DNA of 64,000 bases from a virus. The position numbers and the translations under genes were made by a program. Below, piece by piece: positions 42,088-49,951 of the stretch. Within the stretch, counting starts at the first letter, position 1. Each line of letters begins with the position of its first letter. The stretch lies in IMG/VR virus record IMGVR_UViG_3300044716_000883, positions 62,001-126,000 of that record; one strand, 5' to 3'. A model generated the notes under the pieces. The model saw only the letters and a list, made by a program, of their open reading frames with translations. It did not search any database and had not been told where the DNA came from.

Positions 42088-42942
42088 ATGAAAATTAAAC
42101 ACAGCAAATTCAAAAATACAGGAATATTATTCGAGCTATTGGTACGCCAAATTGCATCGGACACTGTATCTAATAAAGATTCAGCTGCTATTGGATTAGT
42201 TAAAAAATATTTTAGCAAATCAGAATTAGCTAAAGAATATAAATTGTATCAAGCGTTAATTACGCCGAAAAACTTAAGTGAAGCTAAAGCCGAGACGTTT
42301 ATCAACGCAACGCTTGAAGCTTCTTCTCGTTTAAACAAAACGAATTTACGTAAGGAAAAATACAATATTATTAAAGAAATTCGTGAATCTTATGATTTAG
42401 AAGAATTCTTTAAAGCAAAAATTAGCCATTACAAGCAATACGCTGCTGCATTCAATTTAATTGAAGCACATAATTCTCAAGAATTCACTGCTCCTCAGCA
42501 AATTATCGATAACAAAATTACATTACTTGAACATATCACTCGTAAAGAAGTTGATAAAGAAGGTGTTAAAGACCGTGTAATGGAAGAATATGGTGGTATG
42601 GACAAAGGTACTCGTATCTTAGCTTACCGTATGTTATTAGAAAAATTCAATAGCAAATACGCTACATTATCTGATACTCAGAAAACTGTATTAAAAGAAT
42701 TCATCAACAATATCACTAACACAACTAAATTACGTGATTTTGTTAATAAGAACTTTACAACTATTGCTGAAGAACTTACTCAAATCATTCCTACTGTAAC
42801 AGATAAAACAACTCAAATTAAATTATCTGAAGTAGTTACTTTATTGAAACCTTTAGACAAGACTCAAAACGTAAAAGACGAAAATATTATTTCGTTATTA
42901 CAATATCATCAATTAATTGAAGAATTAAAAGCTGTCAAATAA
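42088..42942 (+). CDS. Conserved helical protein of the head cluster
   Basis: This 284-residue, almost entirely helical protein starts MKIKHSKFKNTGILFELLVR. It has no Cys and many Lys/Glu pairs. It sits between the portal and the prohead-core genes. A role in prohead assembly or as a core component is likely by position. I recognise no T4 counterpart. It is coupled to the next gene by TAATG. Confidence 0.7.
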   Translation: MKIKHSKFKNTGILFELLVRQIASDTVSNKDSAAIGLVKKYFSKSELAKEYKLYQALITPKNLSEAKAETFINATLEASSRLNKTNLRKEKYNIIKEIRESYDLEEFFKAKISHYKQYAAAFNLIEAHNSQEFTAPQQIIDNKITLLEHITRKEVDKEGVKDRVMEEYGGMDKGTRILAYRMLLEKFNSKYATLSDTQKTVLKEFINNITNTTKLRDFVNKNFTTIAEELTQIIPTVTDKTTQIKLSEVVTLLKPLDKTQNVKDENIISLLQYHQLIEELKAVK

Positions 42943-43535
42943 TGGATCTACAGGAGTATATCAAACAGTTAGTACAGCAAGAATTAGACGAAATGTCTGT
43001 TTCTGGTGATGCTGGTGGTTATTTAGCTCCAAACGCATTTTCTAAAAAAGGCCAAGGTAAAAATGCAGCGACTAAATATGCTGAAAAAATGGGCTTTAAA
43101 TTAGTTAAAAATCCTTCAATGAATAATGAAAGTAACTACGATAAAGCTTCTCAAAAAGGTCAAGCAAGTGGTTATACAGCAGCTAGTCCTTATACCGCTG
43201 GTGGAATTAAAGGAGATGATTATTATAAAAAAGAAAGTATGAAAGAATCATTAATAGACATTATTGAGCAAGAATTACTTAACGAAGTAACATACGGTAA
43301 ATTTAAAAAAGATGTTAAGTTCAGAACTAAATCTGAACAATTACATAAGGCTATTCGTGAAGTAAAACGCAAATTACAAGAAATTGATCGTATTGTTGAA
43401 TATACGTCTCGCATGAAGCAAGAATTAAGTGAAGAAGGTGGTGTTAATTATTGGAAAGCAACACAAAAGAATGTTGCTACTATCTCAGAAATGGTAAATC
43501 AACTTAACAATAAAATTAAAAACTTGAACCAATAA
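42942..43535 (+). CDS. Prohead-core-like protein with targeting-like N-terminus
   Basis: This 197-residue protein starts MDLQEYIKQLVQQELDEMSV, the shared amphipathic peptide with a Glu-rich cut-like site. A Gly/Ser/Lys-rich loop region follows. SLIDIIEQELLNEVTYGKF forms a second copy of the same peptide type, and a coiled coil (KAIREVKRKLQEIDRIVEYT) completes the protein. Two targeting-like peptides in one protein suggest processing into pieces by the gp21-like protease encoded 2 kb downstream. Confidence 0.7.
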   Translation: MDLQEYIKQLVQQELDEMSVSGDAGGYLAPNAFSKKGQGKNAATKYAEKMGFKLVKNPSMNNESNYDKASQKGQASGYTAASPYTAGGIKGDDYYKKESMKESLIDIIEQELLNEVTYGKFKKDVKFRTKSEQLHKAIREVKRKLQEIDRIVEYTSRMKQELSEEGGVNYWKATQKNVATISEMVNQLNNKIKNLNQ

Positions 43536-43657
43536 TGGCAAAAGCGGTAGGCAACAGCAACAAATTATCATTTGGTAAACGCAAAAACGGATCAGCAAAA
43601 AAATCATATAACAAACATACACCACGTCCAAAATCATATAGAGGTCAAGGTAGATAA
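43535..43657 (+). CDS. Tiny basic protein (40 residues)
   Basis: This small gene starts in a TAATG overlap with the previous stop and encodes MAKAVGNSNKLSFGKRKNGS followed by a Lys/Arg-rich tail ending YRGQGR. It carries about a dozen basic and no acidic residues, which suggests DNA or RNA binding or a packaged polycation. It fills an otherwise empty 130-nt gap in a gene-dense head operon, and the coupling supports translation. Confidence 0.7.
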   Translation: MAKAVGNSNKLSFGKRKNGSAKKSYNKHTPRPKSYRGQGR

Positions 43658-43668
43658 AACATATATAA

Positions 43669-45429
43669 ATGAAAAGTATAGCAAATCAATATCGTGATTT
43701 AACAGAAGGTAAAATGTCACAACAAAATTTCATGAGAAATTTACGTATGACTATGCCTCAATATGTAACTAACGTAACATCATTTGGTGATGCAGTTAAA
43801 ATACTTAAAAACAAAAGTATTATTGTTGAATCAGCAATTAAAGAAAATTTTGACTTTAATAAAGCAGCTATTGAATCTGCTACTGGCGATAAAATTAGTC
43901 ACACAGAAGAAGACGATTATGGTCAACCTATTTACTGGAGTACAAAAAATCCTAACGTAAATTACTATATTGGTAGTGACGAACAGATCATAAAATACGA
44001 TGGCGAAACTGGTGAAAGATATATAATTGGTGATTTAAGAAATTATGATGAACCATCAAATGATGATTACGAACCAGATACTGATGCTGATTACGAAGAA
44101 CCAAGAGATGATTTCGATATGGCTGGTGGTTATAACGACGGTGAATTTTGGGAAGGTCAAGGTGAAGGTGATGAAGATGCTATGTATGATGAAATGATCA
44201 AGAAAATTGAAGATGAATTAGCAGCAAGAGAAGCAGCTAATGCTCAATACGATTTAGGCGAAGAATTAAACGAAGCTGTTGGTAATTTTGAACTTAAAAA
44301 ATTAGCAAGAGAATTATATAGTGTTGCTAAAAGAGTAAATGGAGTAACAAGTGTAAAAATAGTTACATCTGATGTTAAAAATGCTGCCAGTGCTTTCCAA
44401 GCTGCCTCAAAGAAAGGAAATACTTATGCTGAAGATGCTGTGATGGTTGAATTATTTGTAAATGAAGCAGATTCATTTATTAGTATTATACTTAGTGGTT
44501 CAGCAAGATTTTTAAATCCTGTAGCTGGTGAAGTAAATAAACAAATACAAGCATTTATAAATAAAGACTACGCTAATCAATTAGAAACTCAATATGTTAA
44601 ACCTCCTAAAGACAATACTATGTTAGGAATTAACATTAGATTTATTAATAAGCCTTCAGGTGATGTAAAAGAAAGTGAAGAATTAAATGAAGCTAAAAAA
44701 CCAAATGTAGAAAAAATTGAAGATGAAAATCTTGAAGAAGTAACATTAGGTATCTTCATGGAACATGCTTGTTTCCCTGAAAAATCATACGAAGAAATTG
44801 AAAAAATCGTAAAGAAAAATGTTAAGAAAAATCCTAACTACTATACTAACTACAAGTTAACTGGTATTAGAGATTACGAATTAGAAACCATGGATTCTTC
44901 TAAGCCTGAAGATCATCAAATGAAGTTCTATACAGAAAAGACTGCAGTTGATACAGCTAGAGGAATGCAGAAAGTTAAAATGCCTAAAAAAGACGAAAAA
45001 AAAAAGTTAAAAGAAGCTAGATTTAATGTATTTGGTGAACCAAATGAGGTTGCTAAACAAGTAATGCAATTTGTAGATGGTAACGCTACATTAAAAGCTT
45101 TATCTGATGATATTCAAATTCAACAAACTAGTGACCCAAATGAAGCTCTTTTAAGATTTCAATATTGGGATGCCTTACCTGGTGAAGCAATTGAAAAATT
45201 AAAACTTCAATTTAATGTACAGCCAGATAATGATTTTGATGAAGATACTGGTGAAATTATATTTTATCGTTTAACACCATTACGTAGAGACTATGGTAAT
45301 AAAGATTTAGGTGCTTCATTTGAAAAAATGAAAAAAGAATTAGAAGAAATAGTGAATGAAGTAATAAATGAATATTACGATGGACGTGACAATTTAATTG
45401 ACCCATTAGCAGCAGAAGAAAATAACTAA
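43669..45429 (+). CDS. Prohead-core-like protein with several protease-type sites
   Basis: This 586-residue protein starts MKSIANQYRDLTEGKMSQQN, then FMRNLRMTMPQYVTNVTSFG. An Asp/Glu/Tyr-rich segment lies at about residues 125-190. Several sites look like gp21 cuts: EELNEAVG (about 200), EELNEAKK (about 340) and KKLKEARF (about 448). Between them are compact domains (LARELYSVAKRVNGVTSVKI; EVTLGIFMEHACFPEKSYEE). It precedes the protease gene by 1 nt. A polyprotein-like core protein cut into several packaged domains is my inference. Confidence 0.65.
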   Translation: MKSIANQYRDLTEGKMSQQNFMRNLRMTMPQYVTNVTSFGDAVKILKNKSIIVESAIKENFDFNKAAIESATGDKISHTEEDDYGQPIYWSTKNPNVNYYIGSDEQIIKYDGETGERYIIGDLRNYDEPSNDDYEPDTDADYEEPRDDFDMAGGYNDGEFWEGQGEGDEDAMYDEMIKKIEDELAAREAANAQYDLGEELNEAVGNFELKKLARELYSVAKRVNGVTSVKIVTSDVKNAASAFQAASKKGNTYAEDAVMVELFVNEADSFISIILSGSARFLNPVAGEVNKQIQAFINKDYANQLETQYVKPPKDNTMLGINIRFINKPSGDVKESEELNEAKKPNVEKIEDENLEEVTLGIFMEHACFPEKSYEEIEKIVKKNVKKNPNYYTNYKLTGIRDYELETMDSSKPEDHQMKFYTEKTAVDTARGMQKVKMPKKDEKKKLKEARFNVFGEPNEVAKQVMQFVDGNATLKALSDDIQIQQTSDPNEALLRFQYWDALPGEAIEKLKLQFNVQPDNDFDEDTGEIIFYRLTPLRRDYGNKDLGASFEKMKKELEEIVNEVINEYYDGRDNLIDPLAAEENN

Positions 45430-45430
45430 T

Positions 45431-46039
45431 ATGAAAGCATTATTAATAGACCACACACCATTCCATATAGCTAAATTAACGCTATCAGAAGGTAAAAATG
45501 TACCTGGTGGAAGAATGCGTGTTAAAGGCAAATTACAAGAATCTGAAGTTAAAAATGGTAATGGTCGTGTTTATCCTAAAGAAGTATTACAACGTGAAGT
45601 TGAAAAATACATGGAAGGACCAATCAAAACCAATACTGCATTAGGTGAATTAGACCACCCAGAATCTACAATCGTTAACTTAAATAACGTATCACACAAC
45701 ATTAAAAAAGTTTGGTGGGAAGGTAATGATTTAATGGGTGAATTAGAATTATTAAATACACCAGCAGGTAAAATTGCACAAGAAATTATATCAGCAGGTA
45801 TTCCATTAGGTATTTCATCTCGTGGTATGGGTTCAGTACGTCAAATTGGCGAAACTGTAGAAGTACAAGACGATTTTGAATTATTATGTTGGGATCTTGT
45901 ATCAGTACCATCAACTCCTGGCGCTTATATGTCATTAGCTGAAGGTAAAAAAGCACAATCTGGTAAAGATTATAGTAAAGTAAATGGTTTAATTACCGAA
46001 ATTATCTGTAACGCAACAGGAGTTTGTCCTCTTTGCTAG
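45431..46039 (+). CDS. Prohead core protease (gp21-like)
   Basis: This 202-residue serine protease is of the herpesvirus-assemblin/T4 gp21 type that matures the prohead. It has the N-terminal GRMRVKGKLQESEVKNGNGR, the catalytic His76 in GELDHPEST and the nucleophile Ser129 or Ser130 in LGISSRGMGSV. FELLCWDLVSVPSTPGAYM is the conserved late strand. The C-terminus ends in Cys-containing ATGVCPLC. It would cut scaffold, major capsid protein and targeted internal proteins after Glu. Adjacency to the scaffold and capsid genes matches T4. Confidence 0.92.
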   Translation: MKALLIDHTPFHIAKLTLSEGKNVPGGRMRVKGKLQESEVKNGNGRVYPKEVLQREVEKYMEGPIKTNTALGELDHPESTIVNLNNVSHNIKKVWWEGNDLMGELELLNTPAGKIAQEIISAGIPLGISSRGMGSVRQIGETVEVQDDFELLCWDLVSVPSTPGAYMSLAEGKKAQSGKDYSKVNGLITEIICNATGVCPLC

Positions 46040-46065
46040 CAGTTCACGGTTTTCAATATCTACAT

Positions 46066-46073
46066 ATATTTAT
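46066..46073 (+). promoter_or_regulatory. ATATTTAT motif overlapping a terminator
   Basis: The octamer overlaps the first two bases of the hairpin at 46072. It lies 111 nt before the scaffold ATG, so its relation to that gene is less clear than elsewhere. Confidence 0.35.
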
Positions 46074-46104
46074 GGGTAACCTAGAATGGGTTGCCCATCT
46101 TTTT
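46072..46104 (+). terminator. Terminator between protease and scaffold
   Basis: A 10-bp stem (46072-46081 with 46089-46098, one T-G wobble) has a 7-nt loop and a T run. It separates the core-protein operon from the abundant scaffold and capsid genes. Confidence 0.8.
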
Positions 46105-46168
46105 GCAACTCGGGTATTACTAAACCCCACATTAAGATTCCTAATAATCTTATTTCCGTAATCAAATT

Positions 46169-46176
46169 TAAGGAGA
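46169..46176 (+). promoter_or_regulatory. Strong Shine-Dalgarno (TAAGGAGA) before the scaffold gene
   Basis: This good ribosome-binding site lies 8 nt before ATG 46185 and fixes that start over an upstream in-frame codon at 46086. Most other genes here lack one, so it may serve high expression. Confidence 0.7.
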
Positions 46177-46184
46177 AAAAACAA

Positions 46185-47291
46185 ATGAGTAACAAAGACT
46201 TATTCAAAGAGGCTATCGCCGACGCTAAAGCCGTTCGCGAAGCAGCGTTAGCAAACGCAAAGGTCGCTCTTGAAGAAGCTTTAGCTCCAAAACTTCAATC
46301 TATGTTAGCTGCAAAGTTACAAGAAATGGAGTCTGAAGAAGCTGAAGATCTTGACGAAGTAGACCACAGCTCTGACAGTCACTCAACAGATGACATCTGG
46401 CATACCCGCGCTCACGCTGCAGGTCAAGCTGATGCAATTGGTGAAGCTGAAGATGCTGAGTTAGAAGAAGATTTCGATTTATCTGAAATCTTAGCTGAAT
46501 TAAGTGATGAAAAAGAACTTGACGAAGCAAAAGATGAAGATGAAATGAATGAAGCTAAAGACGAAGAAAAAATGGATGAAGCTAAAGAAGAATCTGAAGA
46601 AGAAGAAGAAGACGAAGAGTCTGAAGAAGAATCTGAAGAAGAAGAAGCTGAAGGCGACAAAATCACTGACTTAACTGTTGATGAACTAAAAGACATTATC
46701 AAAGACATCATCTCTGCTGAATTAGAAGCTGAAGAAATGGAAACACCAGAAGACGAAGCTGGCGAAGAAGGTGGCGAAGAAATGGATATGGGCATGGACA
46801 TGGGCGGTGAAGAAGTTGATGGTGAAGAAGAAATCGCTATTGACGAAGAAATCGATTTAGAAGAATTATTAGCTGAATTAGATTCTTTAGAAGAAGCTGA
46901 CGACGACAAAGACGACATGTATGAAGCTAAAGAAGACAAAGAAGAAATGGAAGAAGCATTAGCTACTATCCAAACTCTAAGAAACGAGTTAAACGAAGTA
47001 AACTTATTAAACGCTAAGTTACTTTATGTTAACAAAGTATTCAAAGCTAAAAACTTAACTGAATCACAAAAATTAAAAGTAATTGCTCAATTCGATAAAG
47101 CAACTACTGCACAAGAAGCAAAAACTATTTTTGAATCAATGAATAATGCTATTGCACAATCTGCAAAGAAAAGCACAATCAAAGAATCATTAGGATTCGC
47201 TTCAAAAGCTGCTGGTATGGCTCCACAAAAACAAATCGTACAAGTTGACGAAACTGTTTCTAGATGGCAAATGTTAGCAGGTATTAAATAA
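46185..47291 (+). CDS. Prohead scaffold protein (gp22-like)
   Basis: This 368-residue, extremely acidic helical protein has Glu/Asp-rich tracts in residues about 50-250 and repeated DEAK/NEAK units that resemble protease sites. The N-terminus MSNKDLFKEAIADAKAVREA is a targeting-like helix. The C-terminal third is a normal helical domain (LRNELNEVNLLNAKLLYVNK, then VFKAKNLTESQKLKVIAQFD). It ends SRWQMLAGIK, shared with the protein at 36404. It should form the core around which the gp23-like capsid assembles and then be degraded. It precedes the capsid gene. Confidence 0.88.
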   Translation: MSNKDLFKEAIADAKAVREAALANAKVALEEALAPKLQSMLAAKLQEMESEEAEDLDEVDHSSDSHSTDDIWHTRAHAAGQADAIGEAEDAELEEDFDLSEILAELSDEKELDEAKDEDEMNEAKDEEKMDEAKEESEEEEEDEESEEESEEEEAEGDKITDLTVDELKDIIKDIISAELEAEEMETPEDEAGEEGGEEMDMGMDMGGEEVDGEEEIAIDEEIDLEELLAELDSLEEADDDKDDMYEAKEDKEEMEEALATIQTLRNELNEVNLLNAKLLYVNKVFKAKNLTESQKLKVIAQFDKATTAQEAKTIFESMNNAIAQSAKKSTIKESLGFASKAAGMAPQKQIVQVDETVSRWQMLAGIK

Positions 47292-47325
47292 ACAAATATT
47301 TTTTAAAAACAAATCTCGTTTAAAA

Positions 47326-48912
47326 ATGAACGTACAACAATTATTAGAGAGCTCTAACCAATACAAGAGTATTATGGAAGACTCTAAAAAATTGTCTGCT
47401 AAGTGGGAAAAATCAGGCCTTTTAGAAGGTATGAAATCTACTTCAGACAAGAACACAATGGCTATGCTATTGGAAAACCAAGCTAAGCAGTTAGTAACTG
47501 AAGCTTCTCAAACTGGTACTCAATCAGCTGGTGCTGGTGCATATTCTGGTGAAAGCTGGAATGGTGTTGCATTACCATTAGTTCGCCGCGTATTCGGTGA
47601 AATCGCTGCTAAAGAATTCGTTAGCGTACAACCAATGAACTTACCTTCAGGTCTTGTATTCTATCTTGATTTCAAATACGGTACAACTAACCAACCTTTA
47701 ACTGCTGGTGGTTCTTTATATGGTGCTAATGCATCTTCAAACGTAACTGATATTGCTTCAGCTTCATTATATGGTGCTGGTAAGTTCGGTTACTCAATCA
47801 ACCAATACACTGCATCTGTTACTGCAACTACATCTTCAGCTACTTGGGCTGACTTTAACTTAGATTCAGCTTACTCAGCTTCTGCTGCTGCTGGTCAGTT
47901 CGTTAAAGTAAACGTTGCTTTACCTAGTAACCATGATTCTAAAGGTGTTCGCGCTTTCGTTATCACTTCAGGTTCATTCATTACTGTAGGTAACAACTTA
48001 CAAGCTTTCACAACTGTATCTAACAATACAGCTTCTTTCGTAATTACAGGTTCATCTGTAGGTGTTGCTGCTCCAGCTGTAACATTATTCTACGATGTAC
48101 AACCTACAGATATCTCTCGTGGTGATTTCGAAGACGGCTCTACTAAAGTAGGTGCTCCTACAACTATCGCTATCCCAGAAATTAACGTACAGTTAAAATC
48201 TGAAGCAATCGTTGCTAAGACTCGTAAGTTAAAAGCACAATGGACTCCAGAATTCGCTCAAGATTTAAACGCTTACCATAGTGTTGATGCTGAAGCTGAA
48301 TTAACTGGTATCTTATCTCAGTACATTTCTATGGAAATTGATCTTGAGATCTTAGATATGTTAATCCAAAACGCTTTCACAGTTGACCAATGGTCAGCAG
48401 TTAACAACCAAGCTTTATCAGCTGCAGGTGTTGCTACTAACTTAGGTTACTACAATACTCAAGGTGGTTGGTTCCAAACTTTAGGTACAAAATTACAAAA
48501 AGTATCTAACACAATCCATCAGTTAACTTTAAGAGGTGGTGCTAATTTCTTAGTTACTTCTCCTACAGTTGCTACTATCTTAGAATCTATCCCTGGATTC
48601 GCTGCAGATGGTGATGGTGAGAAAATGGAATTCAACTTTGGTATCCAAAAGGTTGGTTCTTTAAACAGTCGTTATAAGGTTTACAAAAACCCTTACATGA
48701 CTGAGAACGTAATCTTAATGGGTTACAAAGGTGCTCAATTCTTAGAATGTGGTGCTGTATTTGCTCCTTACGTTCCATTGATCATGACTCCATTATTATA
48801 CGATCCGGCTACATTTACTCCACGTAAAGGTCTTATGACTCGTTACGCGAAGAAAATGATCCGTCCTGACTACTATGGTAAGATCAATGTTGCTGGTTTA
48901 AATACTCTTTAA
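47326..48912 (+). CDS. Major capsid protein (gp23-like)
   Basis: This 528-residue protein has an N-terminal propeptide of about 59 residues (MNVQQLLESSNQYKSIMEDS onward) ending KQLVTEASQTG. The expected gp21 cut is after Glu59, as in T4 gp23 (LTE|A). The mature part shows LPLVRRVFGEIAAKEFVSVQ and PMNLPSGLVFYLDFKYG, then an inserted Ser/Ala-rich domain (about 120-270). ELTGILSQYISMEIDLEILD and the conserved end FTPRKGLMTRYAKKMIRPDY follow. Codon choice looks more uniform than in its neighbours, as expected for high expression. A strong terminator follows. Confidence 0.94.
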   Translation: MNVQQLLESSNQYKSIMEDSKKLSAKWEKSGLLEGMKSTSDKNTMAMLLENQAKQLVTEASQTGTQSAGAGAYSGESWNGVALPLVRRVFGEIAAKEFVSVQPMNLPSGLVFYLDFKYGTTNQPLTAGGSLYGANASSNVTDIASASLYGAGKFGYSINQYTASVTATTSSATWADFNLDSAYSASAAAGQFVKVNVALPSNHDSKGVRAFVITSGSFITVGNNLQAFTTVSNNTASFVITGSSVGVAAPAVTLFYDVQPTDISRGDFEDGSTKVGAPTTIAIPEINVQLKSEAIVAKTRKLKAQWTPEFAQDLNAYHSVDAEAELTGILSQYISMEIDLEILDMLIQNAFTVDQWSAVNNQALSAAGVATNLGYYNTQGGWFQTLGTKLQKVSNTIHQLTLRGGANFLVTSPTVATILESIPGFAADGDGEKMEFNFGIQKVGSLNSRYKVYKNPYMTENVILMGYKGAQFLECGAVFAPYVPLIMTPLLYDPATFTPRKGLMTRYAKKMIRPDYYGKINVAGLNTL

Positions 48913-48953
48913 TCCAATAACTTCCCCCCTATAGTCTCAGTATTATAGGTCTG

Positions 48954-48985
48954 GTGCCTAACCCCGTAAGGTTAGGCACTTTTTT
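48954..48985 (+). terminator. Strong terminator after the capsid gene
   Basis: A perfect 10-bp stem (48954-48963 with 48970-48979), a CCGTAA loop and a run of six T. A weaker 6-bp inverted repeat (48928-48933 with 48944-48949) lies just upstream. Confidence 0.92.
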
Positions 48986-49052
48986 GCATATGTATACACG
49001 GTACCAACCAAATGCGCGTTTTGCATTTTTTCACCAAAACCCCATTTGAAAC
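48986..49052. other. Intergenic stretch after the capsid terminator
   Basis: This 67-nt stretch of mixed sequence lies between the terminator and a tiny gene. It contains TTTTTTCACC and two CCAAA boxes. No motif of the ATATTTAT type and no hairpin of note were seen. Confidence 0.4.
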
Positions 49053-49160
49053 ATGGAGCATTTAGCATTCATGCTACACTGGCACTTTTTGTTAGGCGTA
49101 GTAGTTGGTGTAGTGGCAGGCCCACACATCAAAAAATTGGTTTCTAAATTTAAAAAATAA
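49053..49160 (+). CDS. Tiny single-span membrane protein (35 residues)
   Basis: The reading frame encodes MEHLAFMLHWHFLLGVVVGV followed by VAGPHIKKLVSKFKK. It has one hydrophobic segment (about residues 11-23) and a short basic tail, so the tail should stay in the cytoplasm. It lies alone between the capsid terminator and another terminator. That isolation, plus a sensible membrane topology, supports it as a gene. A small holin-like or membrane-modulating peptide is possible. Confidence 0.55.
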   Translation: MEHLAFMLHWHFLLGVVVGVVAGPHIKKLVSKFKK

Positions 49161-49168
49161 ACCAAATG

Positions 49169-49194
49169 GCCCTCAAGAAATTGAGGGTCTTTTT
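49169..49194 (+). terminator. Terminator before phoH
   Basis: An 8-bp stem including one G-T pair (49169-49176 with 49181-49188), a GAAA loop and a TCTTTTT tail. It is followed at once by the ATATTTAT motif. Confidence 0.85.
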
Positions 49195-49197
49195 GTT

Positions 49198-49205
49198 ATA
49201 TTTAT
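49198..49205 (+). promoter_or_regulatory. ATATTTAT motif, 20 nt before phoH
   Basis: Terminator, octamer and gene follow in the same order as at 38162 and 38522. Confidence 0.5.
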
Positions 49206-49225
49206 ATATAACCAAATATAGTTAC

Positions 49226-49894
49226 ATGAAGGAGCCTAATCGCGAGAGAAAAACTGAAATTAAGTCTATAAACGCTCTACAATTAAACGAAGAGCAAAAA
49301 GAGGCAAAAAGATTAATAATTGAAAACCAAGTAGTGGTTATAACGGGTAGAGCAGGAAGTGGTAAGTCATTAGTATGTGCTCAAGCAGCCCTAGATTTTC
49401 TTAAGAAAAAACAAGTTGAGTGTATTTACAATACACGTGCCGCTGTGGAAGTTGGTAAGTCATTAGGATTCTTACCTGGTGATATCAATGGTAAATTTGA
49501 CCCATACATGGAGGCATTACTAGAAAACCTAAACAAATGCTGCTCAGATAAAAAAGAAGTAACTAAACTAGTAGAGGATGGTAAAGTAAAAGCACTACCA
49601 GTCCAGTTCATCCGTGGTAAAACAATTGACGATATTCTGATAGTCGAGGAGGCACAAAACCTAACTAAAGGTGAGATGCTAGCCATATTGACCCGTCTGG
49701 GGAAAACTGGTAAGATTGTTATTAACGGCGACAATGAACAAACCGATATCAACTCCAAAACAGGCGAAATCAACGGCTTAAGTTACGTTATCGAATTATC
49801 CAAAAAACTTGAGGAAATCAAGTGGATTAAGCTGAAGGAGAACCACCGTTCCGATTTAGTAGGTAAGATACTCGAATTTGAATATGGAAAGTAA
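49226..49894 (+). CDS. phoH: PhoH-like ATPase
   Basis: This 222-residue P-loop ATPase was started at 49226, since the longer frame begins inside the terminator. It has Walker A ITGRAGSGKS (residues 39-48), AAVEVGKSLGFLPGD, Walker B DDILIVEEAQNL and sensor residues in VINGDNEQTDIN. The C-terminus KLKENHRSDLVGKILEFEY is typical. PhoH proteins are very common in T4-like phages. Their role is unclear, with RNA helicase or RNA-binding activity proposed. Confidence 0.92.
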   Translation: MKEPNRERKTEIKSINALQLNEEQKEAKRLIIENQVVVITGRAGSGKSLVCAQAALDFLKKKQVECIYNTRAAVEVGKSLGFLPGDINGKFDPYMEALLENLNKCCSDKKEVTKLVEDGKVKALPVQFIRGKTIDDILIVEEAQNLTKGEMLAILTRLGKTGKIVINGDNEQTDINSKTGEINGLSYVIELSKKLEEIKWIKLKENHRSDLVGKILEFEYGK

Positions 49895-49904
49895 TAACTA
49901 GCCA

Positions 49905-49912
49905 ATATTTAT
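49905..49912 (+). promoter_or_regulatory. ATATTTAT motif, 39 nt before the neck gene at 49952
   Basis: The octamer is followed by an A-rich leader that contains AAGGAA (49938-49943), a modest Shine-Dalgarno 8 nt before the ATG. Confidence 0.4.
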
Positions 49913-49951
49913 ACGTGTTAAATACTACTTAAACAATAAGGAACTCACAAT

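Noticed and set aside
46086-46184. Upstream start for the scaffold gene
   Set aside because: The extension would begin inside a terminator hairpin. A strong Shine-Dalgarno points to 46185.
46424-46939. Long minus-strand poly-Ser frame
   Set aside because: It is the complement of the Glu/Asp-rich scaffold gene (GAA/GAT codons read as TTC/ATC/TCT). The frame is a composition artefact.
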